Assembly (NCBI RefSeq): GCF_030694375.1
Contig: NZ_JAUXYL010000049.1
Coordinates: forward strand, 62,001-126,000
DNA length: 64,000 nucleotides
Direction: 5' to 3'
From: Algoriphagus sp.
Lineage (GTDB): Bacteria; Bacteroidota; Bacteroidia; Cytophagales; Cyclobacteriaceae
Part shown: positions 1-9,057 of the stretch, in pieces
Position numbering within the stretch: position 1 is the first letter of the stretch
How the letters are laid out: every line of letters starts with the position of its first letter
Made by a program: the position numbers and the translations under genes
Notes under the pieces: generated by a model
Told to the model about the DNA's origin: nothing
Databases searched by the model: none
Seen by the model: only the letters and a program-made list of their open reading frames with translations

Positions 1-1404
1 TACTTTCAGCCAGAGTTTGGGAAGTTTCATACCAAATCCTGCCCGGCTCCTGTCACCCCGAAGTTTCTGATTAAGGAAATAGCCAGCCATAAAATACTGG
101 TTCGAGATCCACATTTCAACCAAAAAAGCCACTCACTGGTCCGTGGCTGGGTTAGTGCTCAGACTCTCGGATTTTTATCCGCAGTGAAATTGGTGGGTAA
201 TATCTTAAAACCTTCCAGTTCAGCACTTGAGGTGTCTTCCTTTAAACACATGGATCCTTCCGGTACCCTGTCGATTGAATACAAGGGGCAAATGGAAGAG
301 GGGCTTCAGGTCGGCTTCAAGGTAGAGGAAATGACTGATCGAGTCGAAGGTCTTCTGCGGAGCATTGGACTTATCGATGGGTTTTCTCCTCTTGTTTATT
401 TGATTGGGCATGGCGCATCCAGTATAAATAACACCCACTATGCCGGATATGACTGTGGTGCATGCTGTGGTCGTCCAGGATCTGTGAATGCCCGAGTGGC
501 CGCAGCCATGGCAAATCATCCTATGGTCAGGGAGCAGCTCCTCACTAGAGGGATTGAAATCCCTGTTTCCACCCAGTTTTTAGGTGGATTGCACGATACC
601 ACCAAAGATGAAATCGCCTATTTTGATGAGTATTTACTTTCAGCATTCAATACTCAACTTCATCAAGGAAATAAGGGGAAGTTTGGTAAGGCCTTGGAAT
701 TTAATGCCTTGGAACGGTCAAGGAGATTCGATACGTTAAAACCCAACAAGTCGATTGGAAGATTGCATGAGGAGATTAAAAAACGTGCCTTTTCCCTTTT
801 CGAACCCCGACCGGAGTACAATCACGCGACAAATGCGCTTTGTATCATCTCCCGAAAATCAACGATCAAAGGTCTGTTTTTTGATCGAAGAGCTTTTTTG
901 AATTCATACGATTACCGAAAAGATCCCGAAGGAAAAGCCTTGACCAAAATTCTCGGTGCAGCAGCACCGGTGTGTGGGGGAATCAATCTGGAATATTATT
1001 TCTCCCGAATGGATCCGGATAAGCTTGGGGCTGGCACCAAACTACCCCACAATGTTATGGGATTGATCGGCGTAGCCAATGGTGCTGACGGTGATTTGAG
1101 AACAGGATTGCCATACCAAATGGTCGAAATTCATGACCCGATTCGCTTGTTGATGATTGTTGAGCAAGACCCCGAGGTAGTGATGAAGGTGCTTCAGGCT
1201 AATCCCACAACCTATGAATGGGTAAAGAATTATTGGATCCATTTAGTAGTCATCGATCCATTTACAGGCACATTTCTGCGGTATAGAGATGAGGGATTTG
1301 AGCCCTACCAGCCCGAGTCCAAAATCGAGCACCTTGATCACTTGCAGGACAAGCTGTTGAGTAGCAAAGAAAATCTTCCCGTTTACCTTATTGACTCACT
1401 TTGA
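1..1404 (+). CDS. dabA: Inorganic carbon transporter subunit DabA (UPF0753/DUF2309), 5' end outside window
   Basis: The frame is open from base 1, so the start lies left of the window and 467 C-terminal codons are visible. DabA is the cytoplasmic, zinc-binding, carbonic-anhydrase-like subunit of the DabAB pump, which makes bicarbonate from CO2 vectorially. The motif LIGHGAS has its His codon at 409-411, and the Cys of DCGACCG (454-456) follows 15 residues later. This equals the spacing of the His/Cys zinc ligands in characterised DabA. The other Cys-Asp pair would lie upstream of the window. The stop codon overlaps the dabB start (TGATG), so the two are translationally coupled. The downstream partner and the zinc motif make the family assignment firm. 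Confidence 0.93.
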   Translation, partial: YFQPEFGKFHTKSCPAPVTPKFLIKEIASHKILVRDPHFNQKSHSLVRGWVSAQTLGFLSAVKLVGNILKPSSSALEVSSFKHMDPSGTLSIEYKGQMEEGLQVGFKVEEMTDRVEGLLRSIGLIDGFSPLVYLIGHGASSINNTHYAGYDCGACCGRPGSVNARVAAAMANHPMVREQLLTRGIEIPVSTQFLGGLHDTTKDEIAYFDEYLLSAFNTQLHQGNKGKFGKALEFNALERSRRFDTLKPNKSIGRLHEEIKKRAFSLFEPRPEYNHATNALCIISRKSTIKGLFFDRRAFLNSYDYRKDPEGKALTKILGAAAPVCGGINLEYYFSRMDPDKLGAGTKLPHNVMGLIGVANGADGDLRTGLPYQMVEIHDPIRLLMIVEQDPEVVMKVLQANPTTYEWVKNYWIHLVVIDPFTGTFLRYRDEGFEPYQPESKIEHLDHLQDKLLSSKENLPVYLIDSL

Positions 1405-3347
1405 TGGTACTTCAAAATTGGATTCAGTTAATGATTGGGATACCTCTCGTTGGCTTTTTGGTGAGCCTTATGGTGCCGGAGTATAAGGAAAAACTGCTCT
1501 CCAGAGTAGCCTTTTTCACGGCAGGGTTTAACTTGATGAGTGTCCTGGTTTTCTTGGTGTTCTGGAGTATTCAGGGATTTCAGGCGCTTAATCTCAAGGA
1601 ATTTGTCCTATATCGAAACGACCACTTTGAGTTTTTGGTAGACTTTTTCTTTGACCGGTTCGGCGCCGTGTATGTGGTTATAGGCGCATTGTTAACCTTT
1701 TTGATCACTTTCTACAGTCGCTATTACCTTCATAGGGAAAGTGGCTACAAACGGTTTTTCAACACTGTTTTGTTCTTTTACCTAGGTTTCAATATCACTG
1801 TTTTGGCAGGAAATTTCGAAACCTTATTCATAGGTTGGGAGATCTTGGGTTTATCTTCTTTCCTGTTGATTGCCTTTTATCGGGAGAATTACCTACCGAC
1901 AAAAAATGCAATCAAAGTTTTTTCTATTTATCGGATCGGAGACGTCGGGTTGATTTTGGCGATGTGGGCCAGTCATCATCTTTGGCATGAAAACATCACC
2001 TTTCTTAAGCTAAATAATTCCGAATTAGTATCGGAACATTTGGCAGGTCACTCAGGAATCGGTTTGTTCATTGCATTGATGTTGCTTTTGGCCGCTGCTG
2101 CCAAATCTGCCCAATTTCCATTTTCCTCTTGGTTGCCTCGAGCAATGGAGGGCCCGACTCCTTCTTCGGCGATTTTCTATGGATCGCTGTCTGTTCACTT
2201 GGGTGTATTTCTTCTGCTCAGGACATTTCCTTTTTGGGAAAATCAACTTATTGTGCGAGTTCTGATCGGATTAATTGGCCTTATGACGGCAGTCTTTTCC
2301 ACAATGATCGCCCGTGTTCAGACTTCTGTCAAAACCCAAATAGGTTATGCTTCTCTGACTCAAATCGGAATCATGTTTATTGAGGTTGCCGCTGGCTTGG
2401 AAGTGCTCGTATTGATCCATTTTGCCGGAAATGCTTTCTTAAGAACCTACCAGCTTTTGGTTTCTCCCTCAATAGTCAGCTACTTGATTCGAGAGCAGTT
2501 TTATGGCTTCGTGCCAAGGCAATTCCATAATAAAACCGGCATTTGGAATAAACTTCAGATCTCATTTTATATCTGGAGTCTAAAAGAATGGAATCTTGAT
2601 CGACTGATCAATCGGCTTATTTTCAATCCATTGAAGAGACTAGGTCATAGACTTGACTTCTTAAGCTATCGAACTGTCCTGTTTTATTTTGTGCCAAGCT
2701 ATTTGATCGGAATGGGACTGTTGCTTATTGGATATAAAATCCCTCAGGAGGTGCACAGACTGCTACCGCCGCTCTTTGCATTTATAGCCCTGCTGATGGT
2801 TCTCAAGTCATTTTCCGAACGAAAATCCGCAAGGTTGAGCTGGACATTGTTGATAATGAACCATTTCTGGATGGTCTTGGCAATTGCAGAAAATGAAAAA
2901 TTCTCCGCTGAAGAAATTGCCATGTACCTCAGTGGTGTTCTTGTTTTTGGGTTTTCAGGTCTTCTGATTATTTCACGGATGAAAAATTCCCTCGGGCAGA
3001 AGGGATTATTTGAATACCAAGGCTATGTGAGTCGGCACCCGATGTTGGCTTTTGGTTTTTTGATCAGCTCACTTGGACTGATGGGATTTCCACTTTCGCC
3101 CACGTTTATAGGTGAGGATTTGCTCTTCAGCCATATCCATCAAGATCAATACCTTTTGGCATTTCTTGCAGCGCTGGCCTTTGTCATGGAAGGTATAGCT
3201 TCTGTGAGAATCTTTGCGCGCTTGTTTCTTGGAGCAAAACTAGCCGGTAACAAAAAGGAACCGGCAAAGCCTGGAATTTTATCTTTTTGGAAGTTTAGTT
3301 CTATCAAAAAACTTGCGAATAAAACGCAAATAAAAACTTCATTCTAA
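1404..3347 (+). CDS. dabB: Inorganic carbon transporter membrane subunit DabB (NuoL/MrpA-like)
   Basis: A 647-residue polytopic membrane protein of the proton-pumping NADH dehydrogenase/antiporter family (Proton_antipo_M). The sequence around residue 146 (GWEILGLSS) carries the conserved membrane Glu of NuoL-like subunits, and a Lys-containing helix follows. On its own it could be called NADH-quinone oxidoreductase subunit L. Its direct coupling to dabA and the absence of any other nuo gene make DabB the better call: it would use the ion gradient to drive CO2 hydration by DabA. I use the ATG at 1404, which overlaps the dabA TGA by one base; a TTG at 1401 is the alternative. The SulP gene follows after 42 bp. 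Confidence 0.88.
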   Translation: MVLQNWIQLMIGIPLVGFLVSLMVPEYKEKLLSRVAFFTAGFNLMSVLVFLVFWSIQGFQALNLKEFVLYRNDHFEFLVDFFFDRFGAVYVVIGALLTFLITFYSRYYLHRESGYKRFFNTVLFFYLGFNITVLAGNFETLFIGWEILGLSSFLLIAFYRENYLPTKNAIKVFSIYRIGDVGLILAMWASHHLWHENITFLKLNNSELVSEHLAGHSGIGLFIALMLLLAAAAKSAQFPFSSWLPRAMEGPTPSSAIFYGSLSVHLGVFLLLRTFPFWENQLIVRVLIGLIGLMTAVFSTMIARVQTSVKTQIGYASLTQIGIMFIEVAAGLEVLVLIHFAGNAFLRTYQLLVSPSIVSYLIREQFYGFVPRQFHNKTGIWNKLQISFYIWSLKEWNLDRLINRLIFNPLKRLGHRLDFLSYRTVLFYFVPSYLIGMGLLLIGYKIPQEVHRLLPPLFAFIALLMVLKSFSERKSARLSWTLLIMNHFWMVLAIAENEKFSAEEIAMYLSGVLVFGFSGLLIISRMKNSLGQKGLFEYQGYVSRHPMLAFGFLISSLGLMGFPLSPTFIGEDLLFSHIHQDQYLLAFLAALAFVMEGIASVRIFARLFLGAKLAGNKKEPAKPGILSFWKFSSIKKLANKTQIKTSF

Positions 3348-3389
3348 TCATTCATTCAAGAGGAATTTCCTCATAAAATATCATATTAA

Positions 3390-4985
3390 ATGAAGAGCGA
3401 AACAAAACTTCAACTACCAAGTGACGGCTGGAAAGGTCTGGTTGAAAACTTCGGAGCAGATGCCAGTGCAGGATTTGTAGTATTTCTTTTGGCAATGCCC
3501 TTAAGTTTGGGCATCGCCAAAGCTTCTGATTTTCCTCCGATAATGGGCTTGGTGACTGCCATAATTGGGGGCATACTGGTCAGTTTGATTTCAGGTTCAC
3601 GATTGACTATCAAAGGTCCTGCGGCAGGGTTGATCGTGGTAGTGGCCGGATCTGTTGCAGAATTCGGCGGCGGAGATACAGGTTGGAAACTAGCCCTCGG
3701 AGCCATGGTGGTGGCTGGCCTGGTTCAAATTCTATTCGGTGTATTTAAACTCGGAAAATTGGCCGATATATTCCCCCTTTCCGCCATACACGGGATGCTA
3801 GCGGCGATTGGAATTATCATCATTGTAAAGCAAATCCCTGTTTTATTGGACGTCAATCCAGAACTTTATAAGGGGATGAGTATTGTGGGGATGATCAAAT
3901 CGATTCCGACCTTCTTTGCAAATTTTGACCCGAGAGCCACGATGATCGGCGTGTACAGCTTGGCCATCATGCTGGGATGGCCCTATTTGAAGGATTTTAA
4001 ATTAGGAAAAATCCCTGCTCCATTAATGGTGTTAATCGTTGCCATTCCCTCAGAATTGGCGATGGATTTTGCACACACCGAACCACCCTATGCCTTGCTT
4101 CATATCGGGAATCTGGTGGAAAACGTAAAGTACAATGCGGACTTTTCGGGGATTGCCCAAACGGGTACGTTTATTAAGTATGTCATTATGTTTGCCTTGG
4201 TCGGAACTATAGAATCGCTGCTGACTGTAAAAGCAATTGATCTCTCCGATCCTTTCAAGCGGAAATCAAACAACGACAAAGATTTGATTGCAGTAGGTTT
4301 GGGAAATACAGTGAGCGCACTATTGGGTGGCTTGCCGATGATCTCGGAAGTGGCCCGTAGCTCCGCCAATGTGACTAATGGGGCAAAAACCCGATGGGCT
4401 AACTTCTTCCATGGATTTTTTATCCTTGTTTTCGTATTGGTTGCTACTCCTGTGATTGAGTTGATTCCCAACGCTGCCTTGGCGGCAATGTTGATTACTG
4501 TAGGTATTAAGCTGGCCCATCCGAAGGAATTTGTCAACACCTTTAAAATCGGAAAAGAGCAATTGGCAATATTTTTAGTGACCATAGTCTTCACCATTTT
4601 CGAAGATTTATTAATTGGAATTGGAGCTGGAATCGCCTTGAAAATGTTCCTTCACCTCATTAATGGTACGCCTATCAATTCTTTCTTCAAGGCCCCAACG
4701 GTGGTTTCTTTTAATAAGAATGAATACCTGGTGGAAATCGATAAGGCAGCCATTTTCTCAAATTTTCTGGGAATCAAACGAAAACTGGAAGAAATTCCTG
4801 CCGGATTCAATGTGACTATCGATCTGAAAAACACCAAACTTGTCGACCACTCGGTGATGGAAAACCTGCATCATTTCCAGCACGAGTATGAAGAAAATGG
4901 GGGACAAGTCAGGATCATTGGCCTGGAAAACCACAAGCCGGTATCGGATCATAAGTTGGCATCGAGAAAACTGATCCAAACCTGA
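3390..4985 (+). CDS. SulP family inorganic anion transporter with STAS domain (probable bicarbonate transporter)
   Basis: A 531-residue SLC26/SulP permease. The N-terminal membrane domain (about 20-425) begins with the family signature around DASAGFVVFLLAMPLSLGIA and contains many Gly/Pro-rich helices. A cytoplasmic STAS domain follows (about 440-525, with DLKNTKLVDHSVMENL). SulP proteins move bicarbonate, sulfate or other anions. Position directly after dabAB, in the same orientation and 42 bp away, argues for bicarbonate with probable sodium or proton coupling; that substrate is inferred. No carbonic anhydrase gene follows, although this neighbour is often seen next to SulP genes. A terminator-like hairpin lies at 5115-5140. 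Confidence 0.88.
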   Translation: MKSETKLQLPSDGWKGLVENFGADASAGFVVFLLAMPLSLGIAKASDFPPIMGLVTAIIGGILVSLISGSRLTIKGPAAGLIVVVAGSVAEFGGGDTGWKLALGAMVVAGLVQILFGVFKLGKLADIFPLSAIHGMLAAIGIIIIVKQIPVLLDVNPELYKGMSIVGMIKSIPTFFANFDPRATMIGVYSLAIMLGWPYLKDFKLGKIPAPLMVLIVAIPSELAMDFAHTEPPYALLHIGNLVENVKYNADFSGIAQTGTFIKYVIMFALVGTIESLLTVKAIDLSDPFKRKSNNDKDLIAVGLGNTVSALLGGLPMISEVARSSANVTNGAKTRWANFFHGFFILVFVLVATPVIELIPNAALAAMLITVGIKLAHPKEFVNTFKIGKEQLAIFLVTIVFTIFEDLLIGIGAGIALKMFLHLINGTPINSFFKAPTVVSFNKNEYLVEIDKAAIFSNFLGIKRKLEEIPAGFNVTIDLKNTKLVDHSVMENLHHFQHEYEENGGQVRIIGLENHKPVSDHKLASRKLIQT

Positions 4986-5114
4986 TTTCAAGGGAAATCG
5001 CTGCGATAATCAAGGATCTAACAATCGATCAGTGGTGTGAAAACTGCTAATCAAGCTTTGACAGTCGTGGCTACTTTTCCTGCCGCAAAATCACCACCGA
5101 ATAAATCTGACTTC

Positions 5115-5140
5115 AAGGCACTTTTTAAATAGTGCCTTTT
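5115..5140 (+). terminator. Rho-independent terminator after the dab/SulP genes
   Basis: An 8-bp perfect stem (AAGGCACT / AGTGCCTT) with an 8-nt AT-rich loop, followed by a short T run. It closes the inorganic-carbon transcription unit before the small gene at 5173. Confidence 0.6.
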
Positions 5141-5172
5141 GGTCCTATTTTCCAAATAAATAAAAATCTATC

Positions 5173-5427
5173 ATGAGAAAAATAGGTCTAATCCTTCTCC
5201 TGGCAGCACTGATTTTTATGGCATTTATTCTTTCAGCCACTGCCCAGACCGAAAAAGAAGTCAAACTATTCCTGAATGAGGAAAAAACCCATTGGGTAAA
5301 AGGAACCGTTCTCGGACAAATCTGGGTTCGCTATACAGATTTGAATCCCGGTTCTACTGTGTTTGGGACAGCCAAGGATCAGGTCTTCGATGTCGGTCCA
5401 AAGCCGATCCTTTCCATCTGCGTGTAG
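5173..5427 (+). CDS. Small secreted protein of unknown function
   Basis: An 84-residue protein with a clear signal peptide: MRKIG start, hydrophobic core about 4-20, likely cleavage after ATAQ near residue 25. The mature part is only about 60 residues and has no motif I recognise. It ends in a Cys-Val pair (LSICV). It has its own start after the terminator of the SulP gene and is followed by 320 bp of repeats. Codon use looks like that of its neighbours and the signal peptide is convincing, so I consider it a real gene. Whether it has anything to do with carbon uptake is unknown. Confidence 0.6.
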   Translation: MRKIGLILLLAALIFMAFILSATAQTEKEVKLFLNEEKTHWVKGTVLGQIWVRYTDLNPGSTVFGTAKDQVFDVGPKPILSICV

Positions 5428-5439
5428 AATAAGTGCTTG

Positions 5440-5735
5440 ACTCGGCGGCGGTTTGTAACTTCGCCCTAATATCTTTTGGAATTTGTAATTCCATATCTAG
5501 AATGTTCAACCCTTTCAGGGTTGTTCAATCCATACTGATATTCTTTTGACCCCTAGGTTGCTCCTAGGGCTATTGAGAGGTTCGACCAGGCACTACGTGG
5601 TCAATATTCCTACCTATCTAAAGCCTCACATTGCCTACCCCTAAGAAGGGGTCAAACTTCTCAATAACCGCGGGTGAAACCCGTGGAAAATAGAATAACG
5701 TGACCAAACCCCCGACCCCGGAGGGTGTCGAACTT
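5440..5735. repeat. Cluster of REP-like palindromes filling a 320-bp intergenic space
   Basis: No gene is visible here. The space holds at least five short hairpins: AACCCTTTCAGGGTT, CCCTAGGTTGCTCCTAGGG, GACC...GGTC around 5586-5604, CCCCTAAGAAGGGG, and CCGCGGG...CCCGTGG around 5671-5690. Two phrases of the form TTTGTAA (near 5453 and 5482) precede them. Series of unrelated stems with conserved linkers resemble the REP elements mobilised by Y1 (RAYT/TnpA_REP) transposases in Bacteroidota. No such transposase is in the window, so the mobility is inferred. Confidence 0.55.
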
Positions 5736-5749
5736 TTTTAAGTCCCTGC

Positions 5750-6964
5750 TTACCTCTTCAGACTTTCCAAAACCAACCTCACCAATTCCGCTTTATCCCC
5801 ATTTGGAATCCATCTCGCCACGATCACCAAGTCATTCTCCTGATCGACATAGATCATGTTGGTGCCGGCACCGATATGGAGGAATGCCGTTTTTGGTGCT
5901 GCAGGAACTTCTTTCAAGTCATTGTTCAGAAAGTAATTCATAAATCCATACCCGGGTTGGGCAGGGGTAGGTGTGCGGGACTTCTCAATCCAAGAGGCTT
6001 GGATCAATTGCTTTCCGTTCCAGTTGCCGTTTCTCAAAGTCAAATAACCAAACCTTGCCTGATCCCAAGCAGACAGCATCATACCGCCTCCCCAGTGTGA
6101 ACCGCCGCTGACGGACTGCATGATTTGTCCGTCAATGATGACGAAGGAGTTTTCATAGCCTGTCCATCTCCAGGTATCTGATGCGCCGATCGGATCCATG
6201 ATGCGCTCTTTGAGTATCACAGGAAGTGGCTTTCTCCAAATATTCATCAAGGCCAAAGCCAGAACATTCACTCTCGTGTCATTGTATTCATAGGCCGAAC
6301 CCGGTGTGTTTCTAGCGCGAGTCCTCCACTGATTGGCTTCCCCACTTGGTCGATCTGCCCAGTCTGGCTTGCCCCAAAGGCTACCTTCCCAATCTGAAGT
6401 TTGCCGAAGTAAGTCATCCCATCGGATTTTGCGGTTGTGCTCGGTGCCAAAAAGCTCAAAAACATCATCCTCATAGAGATGATCAGCCTTTTTCATCATG
6501 GACCGAACCGGGTCAAAGGGATAGATCGGTGCCATGTATGGGTACACCAAGTCTTTTTCATCTTTGATTAACCCATCTGCCACTGCCAAACCTGCGGTGG
6601 TGGAAAGGATGCTTTTCGCAACGCTGAATGTTAAATCCACTCGCTCCGGTTCACCCCATTGCCCGACCACATAGCCTTTGTAAATAATTAAGCCCGAAGC
6701 TGGGCCTCGGGTTTTCATCGGGCCGATGGGATATCCTACAGGTTCGCGCCCAAAGGCACTTTCGTAGTGAGCGATTTTCAGGTTTTTGTTTTGGTCACTT
6801 TCGTGGGTTTTGGCAAAATCAATGGCGGCTGTGATTTTGGCTTCATTGAGGCCAAGGTCTGCCGGCCTCTTGCTTTCCCAATTATTTTTTCCCGGAAAAT
6901 AAGTTTGAGCAAAAAGCGATGTCGAACACAAAAAGAAAACCAGAAGTAAAGAGAAATTTTTCAT
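5750..6964 (-). CDS. Exported serine hydrolase, beta-lactamase/penicillin-binding fold (class C-like)
   Basis: 404 residues with a signal peptide (cleavage after LFAQ, residue 20). The family's nucleophile motif SxxK is present as SVAK at 114-117. A Tyr-x-Asn-type element occurs at YEYND (225-229), and the third active-site element looks like HWGGG, in place of KTG, near residue 291. This set is typical of the broad Beta-lactamase (PF00144) family of periplasmic esterases, amidases and D-peptidases; most members are not antibiotic resistance enzymes. It stands alone, between a repeat cluster and the divergent FAD oxidoreductase gene. The substrate cannot be read from the sequence. Confidence 0.85.
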   Translation of the reverse strand: MKNFSLLLVFFLCSTSLFAQTYFPGKNNWESKRPADLGLNEAKITAAIDFAKTHESDQNKNLKIAHYESAFGREPVGYPIGPMKTRGPASGLIIYKGYVVGQWGEPERVDLTFSVAKSILSTTAGLAVADGLIKDEKDLVYPYMAPIYPFDPVRSMMKKADHLYEDDVFELFGTEHNRKIRWDDLLRQTSDWEGSLWGKPDWADRPSGEANQWRTRARNTPGSAYEYNDTRVNVLALALMNIWRKPLPVILKERIMDPIGASDTWRWTGYENSFVIIDGQIMQSVSGGSHWGGGMMLSAWDQARFGYLTLRNGNWNGKQLIQASWIEKSRTPTPAQPGYGFMNYFLNNDLKEVPAAPKTAFLHIGAGTNMIYVDQENDLVIVARWIPNGDKAELVRLVLESLKR

Positions 6965-7152
6965 GGTAGGGGATTTGTTGCGATTTTAAAGAAATTCTAA
7001 TAGTGGTTTAAACCGCCTGTAAAACTTTCCAAAAGGAGTTCAGGATAAAAACTCTTTTCCAGCCTAGCGGTTCATTAACTTAATGAAGCAAACTGTTTGT
7101 TTTATTTTGTCAGGCATCCGAGCCTTTTTATTTTAGCCCAATTGGGAAAATT

Positions 7153-8400
7153 ATGGAAAAAGAAAAAATATACATCATCGGTGCAGGTTTGTCCGGTTTG
7201 ATAGCAGCTCTGGAACTTGAAAAATCCGGTTTTTCACCTATTATACTGGAATCATCTGATCGGATCGGGGGCCGTATGAAAACCGATGAAGTAGACGGTT
7301 TTTTACTTGACCATGGTTTTCAGGTATTGAATACGGCGTATCCCGAAGCAAAAAAATACCTGGATTTTCAGGCCTTGAATCTGAAGACTTTTGATCCAGG
7401 AGCAGTAATTTTTGAGGGGAAAGATTCCTACATCATCACCGATCCGATGCGAAATCCCCTAAAAATAGTTGGAATGGCTTTTTCGAAAGTGGGGACTTTT
7501 CTCGATAAAGTGAAAATGTTCACTTTGACACAGGAACTGAAAAAGAAAAGCAATGAGGCTATTTTCAAAGAACCCTCGCTTCCTACGCATCAATATTTAA
7601 AGGACTATGGGTTTTCGGATCAGATCATCAACAATTTTTTTAAACCCTTTTTCCGTGGCATATTTCTCGAAAAGCACCTGAATACCCCCTCAAGGATGTT
7701 TGAGTTTATTTTTAAGATGTTTGCCTTAGGACAGGCTGCAGTCCCTGAAAAAGGGATGGGAGAAATTCCAGCCATGATTCGTCGTCAATTGAGTACCACT
7801 CAGCTTTACTTTAATTCGCCTGTGGAAAAGGTAGAAGGAAAAACCATTCATTTGAGGAATGGGGAAACCTTGGAAGCTGATCGGATCATCATTGCGGTAC
7901 AACCTGACAAGGTGATGAAGCAGCTTCAAGGGCAATTTGCACCTGCACACCAGGTGACCAACCTCTACTTTTCATTACATAAATCCTTCTTTGCCCGTCC
8001 GATGATCGGACTGCTTCCCGGAGATCAGCTGGTGAATAATATTGTCTTCATGGATGATGTTTCCAAAGCCTATTCAACTAATGGCAAAGCTTTGCTATCT
8101 GTTTCTGTTTTGGAGTCAGATATGGGTGAAAAGGATCTGATTAAGGCGGTGCAGGCAGAACTGGAAGCGATTTCGGGAATTAAAGGGGAGTATTTCAAAT
8201 TTGTAAAAGCTTATACAATACCCTACGCCTTGCCAAGTCTGGAGGACTTGAGGTATTCTATTCCGATGACTGAGTGCAAGATCACTGATCATGTTTACCT
8301 GGCGGGAGATTATTTGCTGAATGGCTCGATCAATGCAGCGATGACATCAGGAAGAACGGCTGCTGAGGCAGTGGTGCATAGCTATATGCCTACGTATTGA
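7153..8400 (+). CDS. FAD-dependent oxidoreductase, flavin amine oxidase/desaturase superfamily
   Basis: 415 residues. The N-terminal dinucleotide-binding loop is GAGLSG (10-15), with the ribose-binding Glu at 33 and the GG-R signature at 39-41 (RIGGRMKTD). The C-terminal FAD contact appears near LAGDYLLNGSINAAMTSGRTAA. There is no signal peptide, so it is cytoplasmic or membrane-peripheral. Relatives include protoporphyrinogen oxidase, phytoene desaturases and monoamine oxidases; no feature I see picks one. A Bacteroidota-like promoter may be present (TTTG near 7107, TATTTTAG near 7128). It is divergent from the hydrolase upstream and followed by a repeat-rich spacer. Confidence 0.85.
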   Translation: MEKEKIYIIGAGLSGLIAALELEKSGFSPIILESSDRIGGRMKTDEVDGFLLDHGFQVLNTAYPEAKKYLDFQALNLKTFDPGAVIFEGKDSYIITDPMRNPLKIVGMAFSKVGTFLDKVKMFTLTQELKKKSNEAIFKEPSLPTHQYLKDYGFSDQIINNFFKPFFRGIFLEKHLNTPSRMFEFIFKMFALGQAAVPEKGMGEIPAMIRRQLSTTQLYFNSPVEKVEGKTIHLRNGETLEADRIIIAVQPDKVMKQLQGQFAPAHQVTNLYFSLHKSFFARPMIGLLPGDQLVNNIVFMDDVSKAYSTNGKALLSVSVLESDMGEKDLIKAVQAELEAISGIKGEYFKFVKAYTIPYALPSLEDLRYSIPMTECKITDHVYLAGDYLLNGSINAAMTSGRTAAEAVVHSYMPTY

Positions 8401-8610
8401 TTTTTAACCGCGGAGGACGCGGAGGTTAATTAAGAGATCGCAAAGGGATTGATCTCAAAATCTCCCGCAGATTTCCGCAGAATAGGTCGCAGATTACCGC
8501 GGATTTATAATGCCAAAGGCATATCTTGTAAAAGCCCGGTATGAAATGCCGGGTTAGTAGGGAAAAATCCAGTTTCGAGTGCTGAAGGCACGGCCTGTTT
8601 ATTTTTTTTC
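8401..8610. repeat. Intergenic repeats: 9-nt-period tract plus REP-like hairpins
   Basis: Immediately after the stop codon, 8403-8426 holds a CGCGGAGGA/CGCGGAGGT doublet (9-nt period), which matches the inverted tract at 9254-9277 at 20 of 24 positions. At about 8461-8505 there are four degenerate copies of CGCAGATT. From about 8509 three hairpins follow: ATGCCAAAGGCAT, CCCGGTATGAAATGCCGGG and GTGCTGAAGGCAC. No coding sequence is supported in this part. Confidence 0.55.
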
Positions 8611-8650
8611 CATTAAGTAGCAAAGGGCATTGGTTTTCCGTTTTCAAACT

Positions 8651-9055
8651 ATGCTAACCACAGATCTTCTCCATAGAACCCTTCATTTTGCTTTCATCCT
8701 ATCTGCGATTCTCATTTCGGGATGTCAGTCTGATATGGAACCTATTGATTGTTATGAGATTGGAGTTATCGGTGGGGAACAATGTACGCTTGGAACATTA
8801 GTATCTATTAAGAACTTGAAAAATGTAGGAGAAACTATCCAGTATTATGATGGGATAACTTACAAAAATGTTGTTCGGATTTATTCAGAAGTAAGCATTC
8901 CCAGAGCTTCAAAAGGATTCATCCAATTCAGGGAATTTGATCGGGAAAAGGATAGGGAATTGAGAGATTCCTACGCAGCAATATGTCTGGCAATTTTGGC
9001 ACCTTATCCAGTTCCAACTATTGTCGCAACCTTTTGGAGTGAGGAGCCTTGTTGA
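8651..9055 (+). CDS. Small lipoprotein of unknown function
   Basis: A protein of about 134 residues with a lipoprotein signal peptide: hydrophobic stretch and lipobox ISGC, followed by QSDMEP (Gln at +2 suggests the outer membrane). I prefer the ATG at 8651 because the frame upstream (from 8630) adds only a non-signal-like MVFRFQT. Three further Cys residues and a Cys at the very C-terminus could form disulfides. No domain is recognised. The gene stands alone, closed by the terminator at 9155, and is bracketed by inverted copies of a 24-bp 9-nt-period repeat (8403-8426 and 9254-9277). Confidence 0.6.
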   Translation: MLTTDLLHRTLHFAFILSAILISGCQSDMEPIDCYEIGVIGGEQCTLGTLVSIKNLKNVGETIQYYDGITYKNVVRIYSEVSIPRASKGFIQFREFDREKDRELRDSYAAICLAILAPYPVPTIVATFWSEEPC

Positions 9056-9057
9056 TT

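Noticed and set aside
4100..4597. Open frame of 165 codons on the minus strand
   Set aside because: Opposite the SulP gene; no start context and no recognisable domain.
5750..6964. Antibiotic-resistance beta-lactamase
   Set aside because: Only the general SxxK fold motifs are present; the third motif is HWGGG and not KTG, so a periplasmic esterase or amidase is more likely.
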